A DNA stretch of 64,000 nt from assembly GCF_015182315.1 (NCBI RefSeq), contig NZ_PRDL01000001.1, positions 3,100,001-3,164,000 of the forward strand, in the 5' to 3' direction. A program made the position numbers and the translations under genes. A model generated the notes under the pieces. That model was not told the DNA's origin. It was given only the letters and a program-made list of their open reading frames with translations, and did no database searches. This stretch comes from Cellvibrio polysaccharolyticus. GTDB taxonomy: Bacteria > Pseudomonadota > Gammaproteobacteria > Pseudomonadales > Cellvibrionaceae. Position 1 is the stretch's first letter; each line of letters starts with the position of its first letter. This document shows, in pieces, positions 8,271-18,400 of this stretch.

Positions 8271-9785
8271 TCAGGGTTGCGGGTTCCAACCTGCGCCGTT
8301 ATTCCAGCTGGAAAAGAGGATGTCGCGACTGGCAAATTCCGCCTGATATTCCGCATCGGTAAGGGTATAACCCAGCTGCCAGTCACTGATATCCAGCAGT
8401 TCACCCGCGAGGTTCATGATGTTGTATTGCCGCCAGCCACCGTGCACATGGGGGTTTGCAGGGTTGGCGGTGCGGGATGGATTCCAGCCACCGGGGTGAA
8501 TATGCGTATCTACCCGGGTATTCACAAACGCGATGTTATCGAAATACCCCTCATTACCGCCGCTGCGCGCCAGCCAGGCGCTGTGGTCAGGCACATCGTG
8601 GCCCAATGGCCCTTCACCGCGCGTCAGCCGGCTGTTCAGGAAAACGAAACCTTTGTCCTCCGGGTTTGCGCTGCGCGCTTGTAAAATGTAACCGCCACCG
8701 CCGGTACCGCGAGAATCTCCCAGGGTGCGAATTTCGCAATTTTCAAACAAGCTAACCCGGCTGGCGCCCCAGATAAAATCCACGTTGCCGGCAATCAGCG
8801 AATCGTAAAACCAGTTATAACCTTTCACCAGCAAGGTGTCTTGCTCGCTGAACAGGTTGATGTGCTTACCGATAAGGCGACCCGGGCTGTTGAAATAAAT
8901 GGTTTCTGCCTGGCCACCTTCGCCAATCAACGTGGTGTTTTTAATGGTGAGATTTTCCAACGTCAGCATATCGGCTTCTTCAATCAGAAAAACGCTACGC
9001 CCACCTTGTGCCTCGTTGGCCAAACCGCTGCTGCCGGTGCCCGGGCTCAGGGTGTTGTTGTTCAAATATTGAATAACGGTTTTTTCGCGGTCTTCGCCGC
9101 GCAACGTGAGGTTATTTTTACCGCGCAAAAATAATATTTCTTCGTAGAAGCCGTTTTTTAAATCAATAGTCACCGGCTCATCAACCGCGGTGTTTTGCAT
9201 AACATGGTTCAACGCGCCTTGCAGGGTGTAAAAATCGCCCTTGCTGTTATGACTTACGACCAAAGAGGTGGTAGCGGGTGCTGCATCCCGCACAGAAAAT
9301 TTCCAGCTGGAGGATTTGGTAATACCGGTGAACGCCTTGCCATTCATACTGGCAGCCGCCAGCGCTTCTGCCGGTACTACGGCGTAGTATTGCTTGCCAT
9401 AAGCAAGAGCGCCCTGATGCGGTTGAATAACCACGCGGTTGCCATCAATACGAACCTGACGGGTTTTTACGGTGCGCAGCTGTTTCGGGTCGACACCCAG
9501 AAAGTCCACTTCACCCTCAACCTGAATAATGTCTGCAACCGAATCATCGGCAGCATCCATAATATAAATTTCACCGCGACCTAAAACAGGTGCGTTATCG
9601 AAGTGGATACTGATCAAGGTATCCACAGGATTATCGGTAGAGGCTGGCAGCGGCCAGACGTCAGCTTGCAATGAAGAGGCGGCGGCTGTTGATGTGTCCG
9701 CCGTAACAGAAGTATTTTTTTCTGCTTTTTCGCATCCGGTTGTTAACAAACTTCCAAGAACAACTGCTAAAAAATATTTATACAT
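8271..9785 (-). CDS. CE8 pectin methylesterase lipoprotein
   Basis: A 504-residue secreted pectinesterase that removes methyl esters from homogalacturonan. Start placed at ATG 9785 (MYKYFLAVVLGSLLTTGC), which has a GAGAG ribosome site and gives a lipobox with Cys18; the longer frame adds an implausible leader. An SbsA-like Ig region (about residues 55-165, with DAADDSVADIIQVEGEVDFLG) precedes the right-handed beta-helix CE8 domain. That domain shows GGQAETIYF, QDTLL (catalytic Asp), GNVDFIWG (catalytic Asp) and the LARSGGN Arg-containing motif, so it looks active. The last 430 or so residues are closely similar to the C-terminus of the neighbouring PL1-CE8 protein, so one arose from the other. 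The likely location is the outer membrane. Confidence 0.93.
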   Translation of the reverse strand: MYKYFLAVVLGSLLTTGCEKAEKNTSVTADTSTAAASSLQADVWPLPASTDNPVDTLISIHFDNAPVLGRGEIYIMDAADDSVADIIQVEGEVDFLGVDPKQLRTVKTRQVRIDGNRVVIQPHQGALAYGKQYYAVVPAEALAAASMNGKAFTGITKSSSWKFSVRDAAPATTSLVVSHNSKGDFYTLQGALNHVMQNTAVDEPVTIDLKNGFYEEILFLRGKNNLTLRGEDREKTVIQYLNNNTLSPGTGSSGLANEAQGGRSVFLIEEADMLTLENLTIKNTTLIGEGGQAETIYFNSPGRLIGKHINLFSEQDTLLVKGYNWFYDSLIAGNVDFIWGASRVSLFENCEIRTLGDSRGTGGGGYILQARSANPEDKGFVFLNSRLTRGEGPLGHDVPDHSAWLARSGGNEGYFDNIAFVNTRVDTHIHPGGWNPSRTANPANPHVHGGWRQYNIMNLAGELLDISDWQLGYTLTDAEYQAEFASRDILFSSWNNGAGWNPQP

Positions 9786-9974
9786 AACACTCTCACTGTT
9801 GAAACAAAAAACCACAGAAGCTCTGCGGGTTACAGGGCTCTGTGGTAAAGCTGTCATCGCCTGACATAATAATTCCTGAAAACCATCCTGTTAAATATTT
9901 TCTGAACAATCCGATTGTTGATACAAGTGTTTTACAGGGGCCAGCCAGCACCTATGTGCTGGCTGGCCGCACTA

Positions 9975-12900
9975 TCAGGGCTGCGGATTCCAACCCTCAC
10001 CGTTATTCCATGCCGACAGAATCTGTGCACGATTGGAAAATTCTGCCTGGTACTCAGCTTCCGTCAGGGTGTAACCCAACACCCAACCCTCGATATTCAG
10101 CGGAGCACCGGCCATATCCATAATATTGTATTGGCGCCAGCCGCCGGCTGCCGAAGGTGTCAGCGGATTGGAGGGGGGTGATGCATTCCAGCCACTGGTG
10201 CGAATATGCGCATCAACCCGGGTGTTGATAAAAGCAATATTGTCAAAGTAACCCTCATTGCCACCACTGCGTGCCAACCAGGCGGTGTTGTCGGCAGCGC
10301 TGTGCCCAAGCGGACCAGGGCCACGCGTTAAATGGCTGTTAAGAAAAACAAACCCTTTGTCGGTAGCATTGACGGTACGCGCTTGCAAAATATAACCACC
10401 GCCACCATTGCCACGCGAATCCCCCAGGGTGCGAATTTCAGAGTTTTCAAACAATGAAACATGATTGCCGCCCCAGATAAAATCAACATTACCCGCAATG
10501 AGCGAATCGTAAAACCAGTTATAACCTTTCACCAGCAAGGTGTCCTGCTCGCTGATCAAATTGATATGTTTGGCGATTAACCGCTGGTTGCTGTTGAAGT
10601 ACATGGTTTCTGCCTGACCGCCCTCGCCGATCAGCGTGGTATTTTTGATGGTGAGATTTTCCAGGGTCAACATGTCGGCCCCTTCAATCAAAAATACACT
10701 GCGACCACCCTGTGCGCTATTGGCCACCCCGCTGCCACCGGCGCCGGGATTAATCTTGTCATTGTTCAGGTATTGAATGACGGTGTTTTCCCGGTTCTCA
10801 CCACGAATCGTCACGTTATGTTTATTGCGTAAAAATAACAGCTCTTCATAAATGCCGTTTTTCAACTCAATCGTAACCGGGTCATTGGCAGCAACATGTT
10901 GCATGGCATGATTGAGTGCACCCTGCACCGTGCGGAAGTCAGCTGCACCGGCGTGGCTGACGGTAAGTGTGTCGGCATCAGGAGCGGCATCACGCAAAGA
11001 AAACTCCCAGCCAGTGGCGCGGCCAATACCTTCAAAGGTTTTGTTATCCAGGGTTGCATCGGTCACGGCATTAGCCGTCATGGCAAGGTAATAGCTTTTG
11101 CCATACTGCAGCACACCGTTGTGCGGCTGAATAGTCAGCGTGTTACCATCTACCCGCACCTGACGGGTTTTTACGGTGCGCACCCGTTGCGGGTCAACAC
11201 CGAGAAAATCCACTTCCGATTCAACATTGATGACATCAACTACCGAGTCATCCGCCGCATCCAGAATACGGATGGCACCCACACCCAATCCTGGTTCGCT
11301 ATCAAACGTCAGGGTGAGGAAAGTGTCTACCGGATTATCCTGTGACGAAGGCGCTGGCCAGGCAATATTATCCAGATTGTAAGTAGCAACCGGCTGCACA
11401 AACTCGGGATCAATCGTTGCCGCAATGGTTTGTGTTACCGACGCATCCGATGCGCTGATAAAAGTAATTTGTGTCTGACCGGCAGCCAGTGGATACAGGC
11501 TTACCGTGTTGCCTTGCTGAACCGCGTGCACCACAGAGGGGTCTGATGATTCCACGGTAAAATTATCAGCACCGCCATCCGGACCATAGGCAGTAACATT
11601 CACCACCAGCGGTTCATCATTGGCTTCCGCGTGCCAGTCAGCCTTATCGTAAGAGATGGCAATTTGCGATGGGCGATCAGGCACATCACTCGCACTCCCT
11701 ACTTTCACATAGTCCAAATCAAACGACAGATTGTGAGTAAACAAACCGATTTGACCTTTACCAGCAAGGTCACTGTTGTTACCGCTAATGACCGGTACGC
11801 CATCAAGATACACGGTGATTGCATTGCCCTCTATGGAGAAACGCACCGTGTACCACACGTTGGGATGCAACGACGTATTAAAGCGGGACAGGAAATTTTC
11901 CTGGCGAACACCGCCTACTATTTTGTCCACAGCGATGCGGCTACTGGACGGCGTATTTTGAATATTCAAACCGGCCCCATACCAATTGTTGTCATCCTGA
12001 TAGCGAGCCAGTAGATACAACTGCTTGTTGCCCGAGATAGCGGTAACGCGCAAACGCGCCTCCACATAATAATCAGCACCCGTAACGCCACCCAGCGCCG
12101 CCGGGTCAGCCAACATTACAATACCACCGTTGCTGTTGCGGGTGAAACGCGCCAGCGATCCGCCATTTTCCTGCACAATGGTTACAGTGCCATCCGCTCC
12201 GCCCGGGGTGCCCTTGCGCATTAACCAATTGGCTTCAAGCCCTGCCGAAAAGTCATCACAGTAATAGTGACTGCCGGTGTCGTTGCTGCAATCAAATGAA
12301 GGAACAGAAGATGCAGAACTGCTGGCAACCGAACTGACGCTGCTGGACGACGATGAAGACGAGGAGCTGCTACTGGACGATGAACTGCCCGGTGGCGGGT
12401 TTTGAATCGGCTCCCATTGGTTATCATCCGGATTGGTAGAAAAGCCGGCGCCGGGAATGTGTTTTACCAGGCTGTACCAATAAACTTCTGCATTGGTGTA
12501 CCAGCCTTTTGCTTCGGGATAATTACCCTGGCGGTCTTCGAATATTTCCCAACCGTCATTGGCATCGAGATGATCAAGCCCGTTAGCAATTTCCCAGGCA
12601 TCGGGAATGCCATCGCCATCGGTATCCAAGGGTGCAGGTGCGTTGTTCAGCACCGGATAACCACCCACTTCATCAGGCACGTTCACAATACCGTTGCGCA
12701 CACTACCAGTGCCATTCTTCACATCCAGCAACACACGCGTATCTACCGCATCGCGCGCGAAGCTGGCACCTACACCGGCCAATACCCATTCATACGCATC
12801 TTCAGCCGATTGAGTATTCACTTCACCCGCAAGGGTCGGGAATGGATTGTATTGAATAATATGTTCTTTTAAGGATGCATCGTCGTAGCGAACCCCCTCA

Positions 12901-14912
12901 ATATTATTGGCAGAAACATGCGGGTTACCTACGACCAGGTTGCCGTCAACATAGACACGCCCGACCGGTTTGGAGGTTTTTCCATCAACCAGAAATTTGG
13001 GGTCAATGGTTCCTGCAGCCAGTAATGCATCGTAATCATGCATGGTGTAAATGCGGTCTTCTTCATACAAAGGACGGCGGCCGCTGGCAAGGAAGATATA
13101 ATTTTTTACGTTATCAGCAGTGGTCGCAGGGCCGGGTTTGTAGATGTTATTGATAAATTGCACATCGCGCCCTTCCGCACCATAAGGCGGAAACGTGGAA
13201 TGGTTATAGAAAATATTGTTACGCAAGTCGGCAACGCCGTTTACGTCAATATAATCCTTGCGCTCACGCCATTTATCGAGAATGCCGTCAATACGTGGCG
13301 GACGACTTTTGTGATGCGCCATGACGTTGTGGTGAAAACTGGCGTTAACGCCGCCCCAGTTGGAACCGTAACCATGCTCGCCTTTACCATGTCCGGCATC
13401 ATTCAGACTTTCGCTGATAAGACTCCATTGGAAGGACACATTATTGCTGGCATACAGCGACGTCGTTTCGTCAATTGCCCAACTGAAACTGCTGTGGTCA
13501 ATCACAATGTTTTTCAGGTAGCGGCCATCCAGTGAATCTGCTTCGCCGTCAATGACGCCCAAACGTGAACGAATAAAACGAATCACCACATTTTCAACAC
13601 CCTGGCTGATACGCAAACTGCCACCACGCAAAGTAATACCATCGCCTGGTGCGGTTTGTCCGAGAATCGAAACATCGCCTTCACGAATATCCAGATTGCC
13701 ATTCAAGTGAATATAACCGCTTACTTTGAACAGGACAGTACGCGGGCCAGTCTGGTTAATGGCATGCCTCAAGGTGCCGGGTGCATCCGAGTCACTTAGT
13801 GTGGTTACGTAATAAACATCGCCACCACGACCACCGCTGGTTGCAGCCCCGAAGCCTTCGGCACCAGGGAATGCTTTTTCAATTTCACGCCAATCGGTAT
13901 AGGGCCCGGCGTCTGACGGCACGCTGCTGCTTGCAGAAGATTCGCTGGATGCCGAGCTGAGCGACGACTCGCTGGAAATATCACTACTCGCAGAAGACTC
14001 CGAAGCGTTGCCATCATCACTGGATAGCGACGACGCAGATGCATCTGAAGAACTGGAGATGATAATGCCAGTGGAGGATTGACTGCTCAATGAGGAGCTG
14101 GAAATAACCCCACCGGTAGAGGATTGACTGCTCAGCGAGGCAGTAGACGAACTGGTAGAAACACTGCTGGAGGAAGCAACCACAGGCGGTATCACACTAA
14201 CATCGCCGTTGATAATCCGGTTTAGCAGATCAACATAATTGCTTAACGCTGATTGGATAATGGCATCTTGCAATTTATCCAGTGTCTGGTCGTGAGCATC
14301 ACCAATGGCAAATGCCACACTGAAAGGATCAAATGGGCTTGCTGCGGAAATATATCCGGCCGCTACCAAACGCTGCGTTAATTGCGCCAATTCGGAAGGC
14401 AACACGGGCAATATCAGAGCTGCATCTGTCGAGGCAAACCACTCGGCTGGCGGCAGCCGCGATGCGCTGGCAATCAATAAATCGGTCCATGGCGTGATAT
14501 TGGTACGCCCCGGTTGCTGCGCCAAACTGAACAAGGTTTGTTCCGGTGTATTGCCCACCACATTCAAGGCACAGGGGAATGCAGCAGCATTTACCTCACC
14601 CGAGAATGAGCCATCCGACGTGGTTTTAACAGCGGCAATAAAACCACTGCCATCGGCACAGCGGGCAATGACATCAGCATTGGTAATGGCAGCACCCACC
14701 GCTGCTGTGCCGTGTAAAGCAGCAAGCGATGCAGAAGAAGAAACAGATGCGCCCTGACTGGAGGCTGCAGATGAGGTAATACTGGAAAGTACGCTGCTCT
14801 GGCTGGTGCTTTGTGCCGATGAAGAAGACCGGTGTTTATTATCCGACGACCCTCCACAACCCGCAAGAAACAAAGACACCAGTGCTACCGCACTGAGTGA
14901 TGACTTATACAT
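9975..14912 (-). CDS. PL1 pectate lyase - CE8 pectin methylesterase multidomain lipoprotein
   Basis: A 1645-residue surface lipoprotein (lipobox LAGC, Cys19) that fuses two pectin-degrading activities. Domain order: an N-terminal module (about 60-230); a serine-rich linker (about 245-330); a PL1 pectate lyase beta-helix (about 335-770) with AFPGAEGFGA, ILGQTAPGDG and the IDHSSFSWAIDE region; a calcium-type DTDGDGIPD repeat; a polyserine linker (about 838-875); a LamG/CBM-like sandwich (about 880-1075); an Ig-like domain; an SbsA Ig domain; and a CE8 domain (about 1310-1645) with QDTLL, GNVDFIWG and LARSGGN. Polyserine linkers are typical of Cellvibrio enzymes. De-esterification and cleavage on one chain would let the methylesterase feed the lyase. 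It lies 189 bases upstream of the single CE8 gene on the same strand and is probably co-regulated with it. Confidence 0.93.
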   Translation of the reverse strand: MYKSSLSAVALVSLFLAGCGGSSDNKHRSSSSAQSTSQSSVLSSITSSAASSQGASVSSSASLAALHGTAAVGAAITNADVIARCADGSGFIAAVKTTSDGSFSGEVNAAAFPCALNVVGNTPEQTLFSLAQQPGRTNITPWTDLLIASASRLPPAEWFASTDAALILPVLPSELAQLTQRLVAAGYISAASPFDPFSVAFAIGDAHDQTLDKLQDAIIQSALSNYVDLLNRIINGDVSVIPPVVASSSSVSTSSSTASLSSQSSTGGVISSSSLSSQSSTGIIISSSSDASASSLSSDDGNASESSASSDISSESSLSSASSESSASSSVPSDAGPYTDWREIEKAFPGAEGFGAATSGGRGGDVYYVTTLSDSDAPGTLRHAINQTGPRTVLFKVSGYIHLNGNLDIREGDVSILGQTAPGDGITLRGGSLRISQGVENVVIRFIRSRLGVIDGEADSLDGRYLKNIVIDHSSFSWAIDETTSLYASNNVSFQWSLISESLNDAGHGKGEHGYGSNWGGVNASFHHNVMAHHKSRPPRIDGILDKWRERKDYIDVNGVADLRNNIFYNHSTFPPYGAEGRDVQFINNIYKPGPATTADNVKNYIFLASGRRPLYEEDRIYTMHDYDALLAAGTIDPKFLVDGKTSKPVGRVYVDGNLVVGNPHVSANNIEGVRYDDASLKEHIIQYNPFPTLAGEVNTQSAEDAYEWVLAGVGASFARDAVDTRVLLDVKNGTGSVRNGIVNVPDEVGGYPVLNNAPAPLDTDGDGIPDAWEIANGLDHLDANDGWEIFEDRQGNYPEAKGWYTNAEVYWYSLVKHIPGAGFSTNPDDNQWEPIQNPPPGSSSSSSSSSSSSSSSSVSSVASSSASSVPSFDCSNDTGSHYYCDDFSAGLEANWLMRKGTPGGADGTVTIVQENGGSLARFTRNSNGGIVMLADPAALGGVTGADYYVEARLRVTAISGNKQLYLLARYQDDNNWYGAGLNIQNTPSSSRIAVDKIVGGVRQENFLSRFNTSLHPNVWYTVRFSIEGNAITVYLDGVPVISGNNSDLAGKGQIGLFTHNLSFDLDYVKVGSASDVPDRPSQIAISYDKADWHAEANDEPLVVNVTAYGPDGGADNFTVESSDPSVVHAVQQGNTVSLYPLAAGQTQITFISASDASVTQTIAATIDPEFVQPVATYNLDNIAWPAPSSQDNPVDTFLTLTFDSEPGLGVGAIRILDAADDSVVDVINVESEVDFLGVDPQRVRTVKTRQVRVDGNTLTIQPHNGVLQYGKSYYLAMTANAVTDATLDNKTFEGIGRATGWEFSLRDAAPDADTLTVSHAGAADFRTVQGALNHAMQHVAANDPVTIELKNGIYEELLFLRNKHNVTIRGENRENTVIQYLNNDKINPGAGGSGVANSAQGGRSVFLIEGADMLTLENLTIKNTTLIGEGGQAETMYFNSNQRLIAKHINLISEQDTLLVKGYNWFYDSLIAGNVDFIWGGNHVSLFENSEIRTLGDSRGNGGGGYILQARTVNATDKGFVFLNSHLTRGPGPLGHSAADNTAWLARSGGNEGYFDNIAFINTRVDAHIRTSGWNASPPSNPLTPSAAGGWRQYNIMDMAGAPLNIEGWVLGYTLTEAEYQAEFSNRAQILSAWNNGEGWNPQP

Positions 14913-15451
14913 AGGGTTCTCTCTTTGTTATTCATTATTAAAGATTTGCCTTCGAGAAATCTCGAACACATGAAGCCCTGGTGGTCTCGTTTGATCTTAC
15001 GGATATCCTGCCGATTATCTCTTCCCTGACAATTTTTATTATCACTTTCCGAACTGCCTACATCAGAAAATCATTTACACAAAATTACAGCAGTCATTGA
15101 GCGATTTCAAAGCTAAAATTTTGCTAAAGGGAAAATATTACGAACAGCACACATTACTGCATAAATTTATTAAAATTCATGCTTGAAGATTAATTTAATA
15201 ACTGATTGGAAGTGTAAGAAAATAAAAACTACTTGAGTGCATTACAAGAAAATCAGGATTTTATGCCAGGAAAATAACAAGGAGCTGTTATCCGATACTC
15301 AATGACCGGATAGCAGTGATTTAATGCGGTTCCTGTAGCTGCGACGTGTCATTCCTGACTCGTCGGTTTTGGAACTGGCACCTGACACCAGGCTCGCACG
15401 GGGCGAGCCTGGTGTTGTCGGCACTTTTACGTCTTAACGAGGTATTAGGTC
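14913..15451. other. AT-rich promoter region upstream of the PL1-CE8 gene
   Basis: A 539-base gap. Bases 14930-15280 are clearly AT-richer than the flanks and should hold the minus-strand promoter of the PL1-CE8 gene. An imperfect repeat of TTAGCAAAAT (minus strand, 15112-15128) resembles half of the palindrome found before the LacI gene at 25238-25253. Bases 15285-15316 form an imperfect 10-bp hairpin. The remainder (15320-15415) is a degenerate family I palindrome copy. No protein-coding gene is evident. Confidence 0.5.
15329..15415. repeat. Degenerate family I palindrome (copy D) with adjoining hairpin
   Basis: The core CCTGTAG...CGACGTGTCA...TGACTCGTCGG and the right arm beginning TTTTGGAAC (15367) align with the intact copies, but the matching left arm is missing. 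The right end runs into a separate perfect 13-bp stem (15385-15397 with 15403-15415). On the minus strand this is 37 bases beyond the stop of the LamG-protein gene. Confidence 0.65.
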
Positions 15452-18400
15452 CTAACGAGGGATATCTTTTTCGGCGAGGGCTTTACCCAGCTCGATACGA
15501 TTATTGAGTAGGGTAATTTCCGCCTCTTCCATTTCAAGCCGCAATACACCGGCATTCACATCAAAACCTTTGGGTAATGACAATGCTATACGAGAAGTAA
15601 CGGGCTTTAGGTCTACTGGCGCTGGCATAGCAGGAACTATCACCTCGGCAATGACGTTTTGATGTTTATCTTCAAGCATCAAACGGGATTGCGGTGCGTC
15701 CTGATGACCCAGGCTATGGACGGTAACGAAGAGTGTATTTCCTTTATGTTCAACATCTCCACGACCAATACCGACATCAGGACGCTGCTCTACCGGCGAA
15801 GTTTCTTCTATTAATTCAAAATTCAGCACCAGGGTTTGTTTTGATGGAAACGCCAAAGCCACATCACGACTTTTTTCAAACAGGAACTCACGCTCCAAAG
15901 TAATAGCATCCGGCTGGTCATTGTTGGTGGTATCTACGCCACCGGTAACACGCCATTTTCCCGGAGTAATATTCCAACCGGTCATTTGTGCATTAATGGT
16001 TTCGGCAGATAAATTGTGCGCAATAACTTTGAACGCTTTACGATCAGGGCGTGGAATAAGAATGGCAATATTGACCGCATCATCCGGTTTCTCAAATGAC
16101 CAGCTGACTGTGTGCCCCGGATAGAAAAAGTTGCGAGACAAAGCCACGCCACCCAAACGGGTGCGCTGCAACAGGTTATGCGATGCTTCTACACGATCGG
16201 TCCACCAGTGTCCTTCGGTCATCAAATACATGCGCTGGGTTTTGAATTGAATGCCCCATCCAAAAACCTCTTCGAGGAATTTTTTATCACCCGTGCTTTC
16301 CCAGGCCACCACGCCTTCAAAACCTGTCGCACCTTTTTTGGCAGATTTCACCAGCGGCTCGCCCCATGCTTCACGTTTGTCGAGAACATCCAGAACATTT
16401 TCATTCAAGCGTGACAAAGCGCCGGGGCCGCCGCGAGCAAGGCGATAATCCAGCGGTTTGAGATAACGTTCTTCACCTGTCCAGCGCCATGCAGCCCAGA
16501 ACAAATTTGGCACATCGCCAGAACCGGCACCCTGAGTCATCTCGCCACCGCGGGTTTCGCCGGTGTGCCAGTTGATTTCATTCGGCAACACCCACTGACC
16601 GTCTTCTGCGGTATAGGCGTAGGCCATGTAACCATCAGACAAACCGGTAATCAGTTCATAACTGCGACGGTCGGCATTGAATTCGCCCAGCACCAGCAGC
16701 GGGTGAATCATCGGGAAGGAATAAGGCTTTTGCCATGACCAATTAGGTTCGCGGTAAATTTTATTACCGCCATACCAGTTACTGGCGAACAACAGATTGC
16801 CCTGCGGATTTGGCAAAATAATGCGGTCGTAAGCACGGGCCGTTTCCATTAAACGCTCAAGGGTTAACGGATCGCCCCAATTGATATAGAGCATGGCCGA
16901 GTTGGTGTTAATACCTTCTTCGTAGGTATGCAATTCATCCGTTTCAATAGTATTCAATCCATTGGTAAACATGCCATTGCGATAAGCAGCGTCTGCCAGG
17001 GCGGTGAGCGAGTGGTTGATTTTTTCTTCATCCACGCCCATCAGCGCCATGCCAGGCCATTGCTGTACCATGTCGGAGTCATCAGAAATACCGCCACCGA
17101 AATCACCGTACTCAACCTGGCGTTGGTCGATCCACCAGTTGATAAAATAGCGGGCCAATTTCAAATCTTCGGTTTGTCGAAACGCCCACAGCGGCACCCC
17201 TTGCGGTGCTTCCGGCTGGGTAAACGGCAAACCGCCCTGGCTGTTGTAACTCATGTAATTCCAGTAGGTTCGGCCAGGTTCGTGATCCGGGTCAACGCGC
17301 AACAAATCACTGATGTCTTTATGAGCGCGCTGATAGGAGCGCTGACGTTGCGAGGTAGTGTGTTCCTCTACCAGGAAACCCCAGTTGTCTCGCACTTGTG
17401 AAAAGCGATCCTGTGTATGTTCGGCGATGGCATCCTTACGTTCTTTAAACACCAAACGGATATCGGCACCGTCGAGCAACTGTGCGGAAAACTCCGGTGA
17501 GGCAGAAGCAATGGTGATGTAAAAACTGTCGTCGGTAAGAATGCGATCGCGCATATCCAGCCACAAGGTTCGTGCTTCGCCAGGTTTTACCGAGACGGAA
17601 ATATCTATCATGTCACGAGCCGGCCAAATGGGATCTTTCACGCGGATATTCAACGGAATAACACCACCGTGCGTTGCTTTAACCGGCAAGGCTGGCAGGT
17701 CAATGGCAATACCATCGAGACCGTGATACATGTTTTCCCAACCGTAAGCCCAGCTGCGCGTAACCGCTTTGCCGGCAGGCGGGTAGCTGACACTGGAAGG
17801 AATCAGAATATGCACGAAAGGCTGCATGTTTTGATTGTCGGTGGCATCGCGGCGGCGCGCGTTGGCACCGCGCGGCAAGGCGATAACTGTGGCTTGTTCA
17901 TCGGCCGCATAACGGCCTGCAATAAAGTCGCGCAGACTTGCCAGATTATCGAAGTCGGGCCGCACATTGGAACGAATGGTGTAAGTTTGTTTAACCACAC
18001 CTTGCGGCTCGGCGGCATCGGAAACGTGGTAAGCCTGAATTTCCTGAATCGGCGTTTCCTGCGCGCTGTTGGCAAAACGTAACTCGCCGCCGGTCACTGC
18101 ATCAAATTCGTAAACACTGCGCACCACACCCGGCGGCCGTTTGGTAATGCGGCGGTATTGGACATCTTCATTCGGCCGATATAATAATTCACCAAACGCT
18201 GCGCCACGTAACTCAATGCGATTGACCGCTTCGGATGGCAAAGTCAAATCAAGATTTTTGCCACCCTCAACGTAGGTATTCCAATCCGGCAACTGAAAAT
18301 AATCATCCCGCCCCGGTAACCGCGAACGGTTGTAAACACCTGGCCAGGTGGTTTCGGCGATGCCATCGGTAGCTTTCCACATCCACTGTTTAAGATCCCG

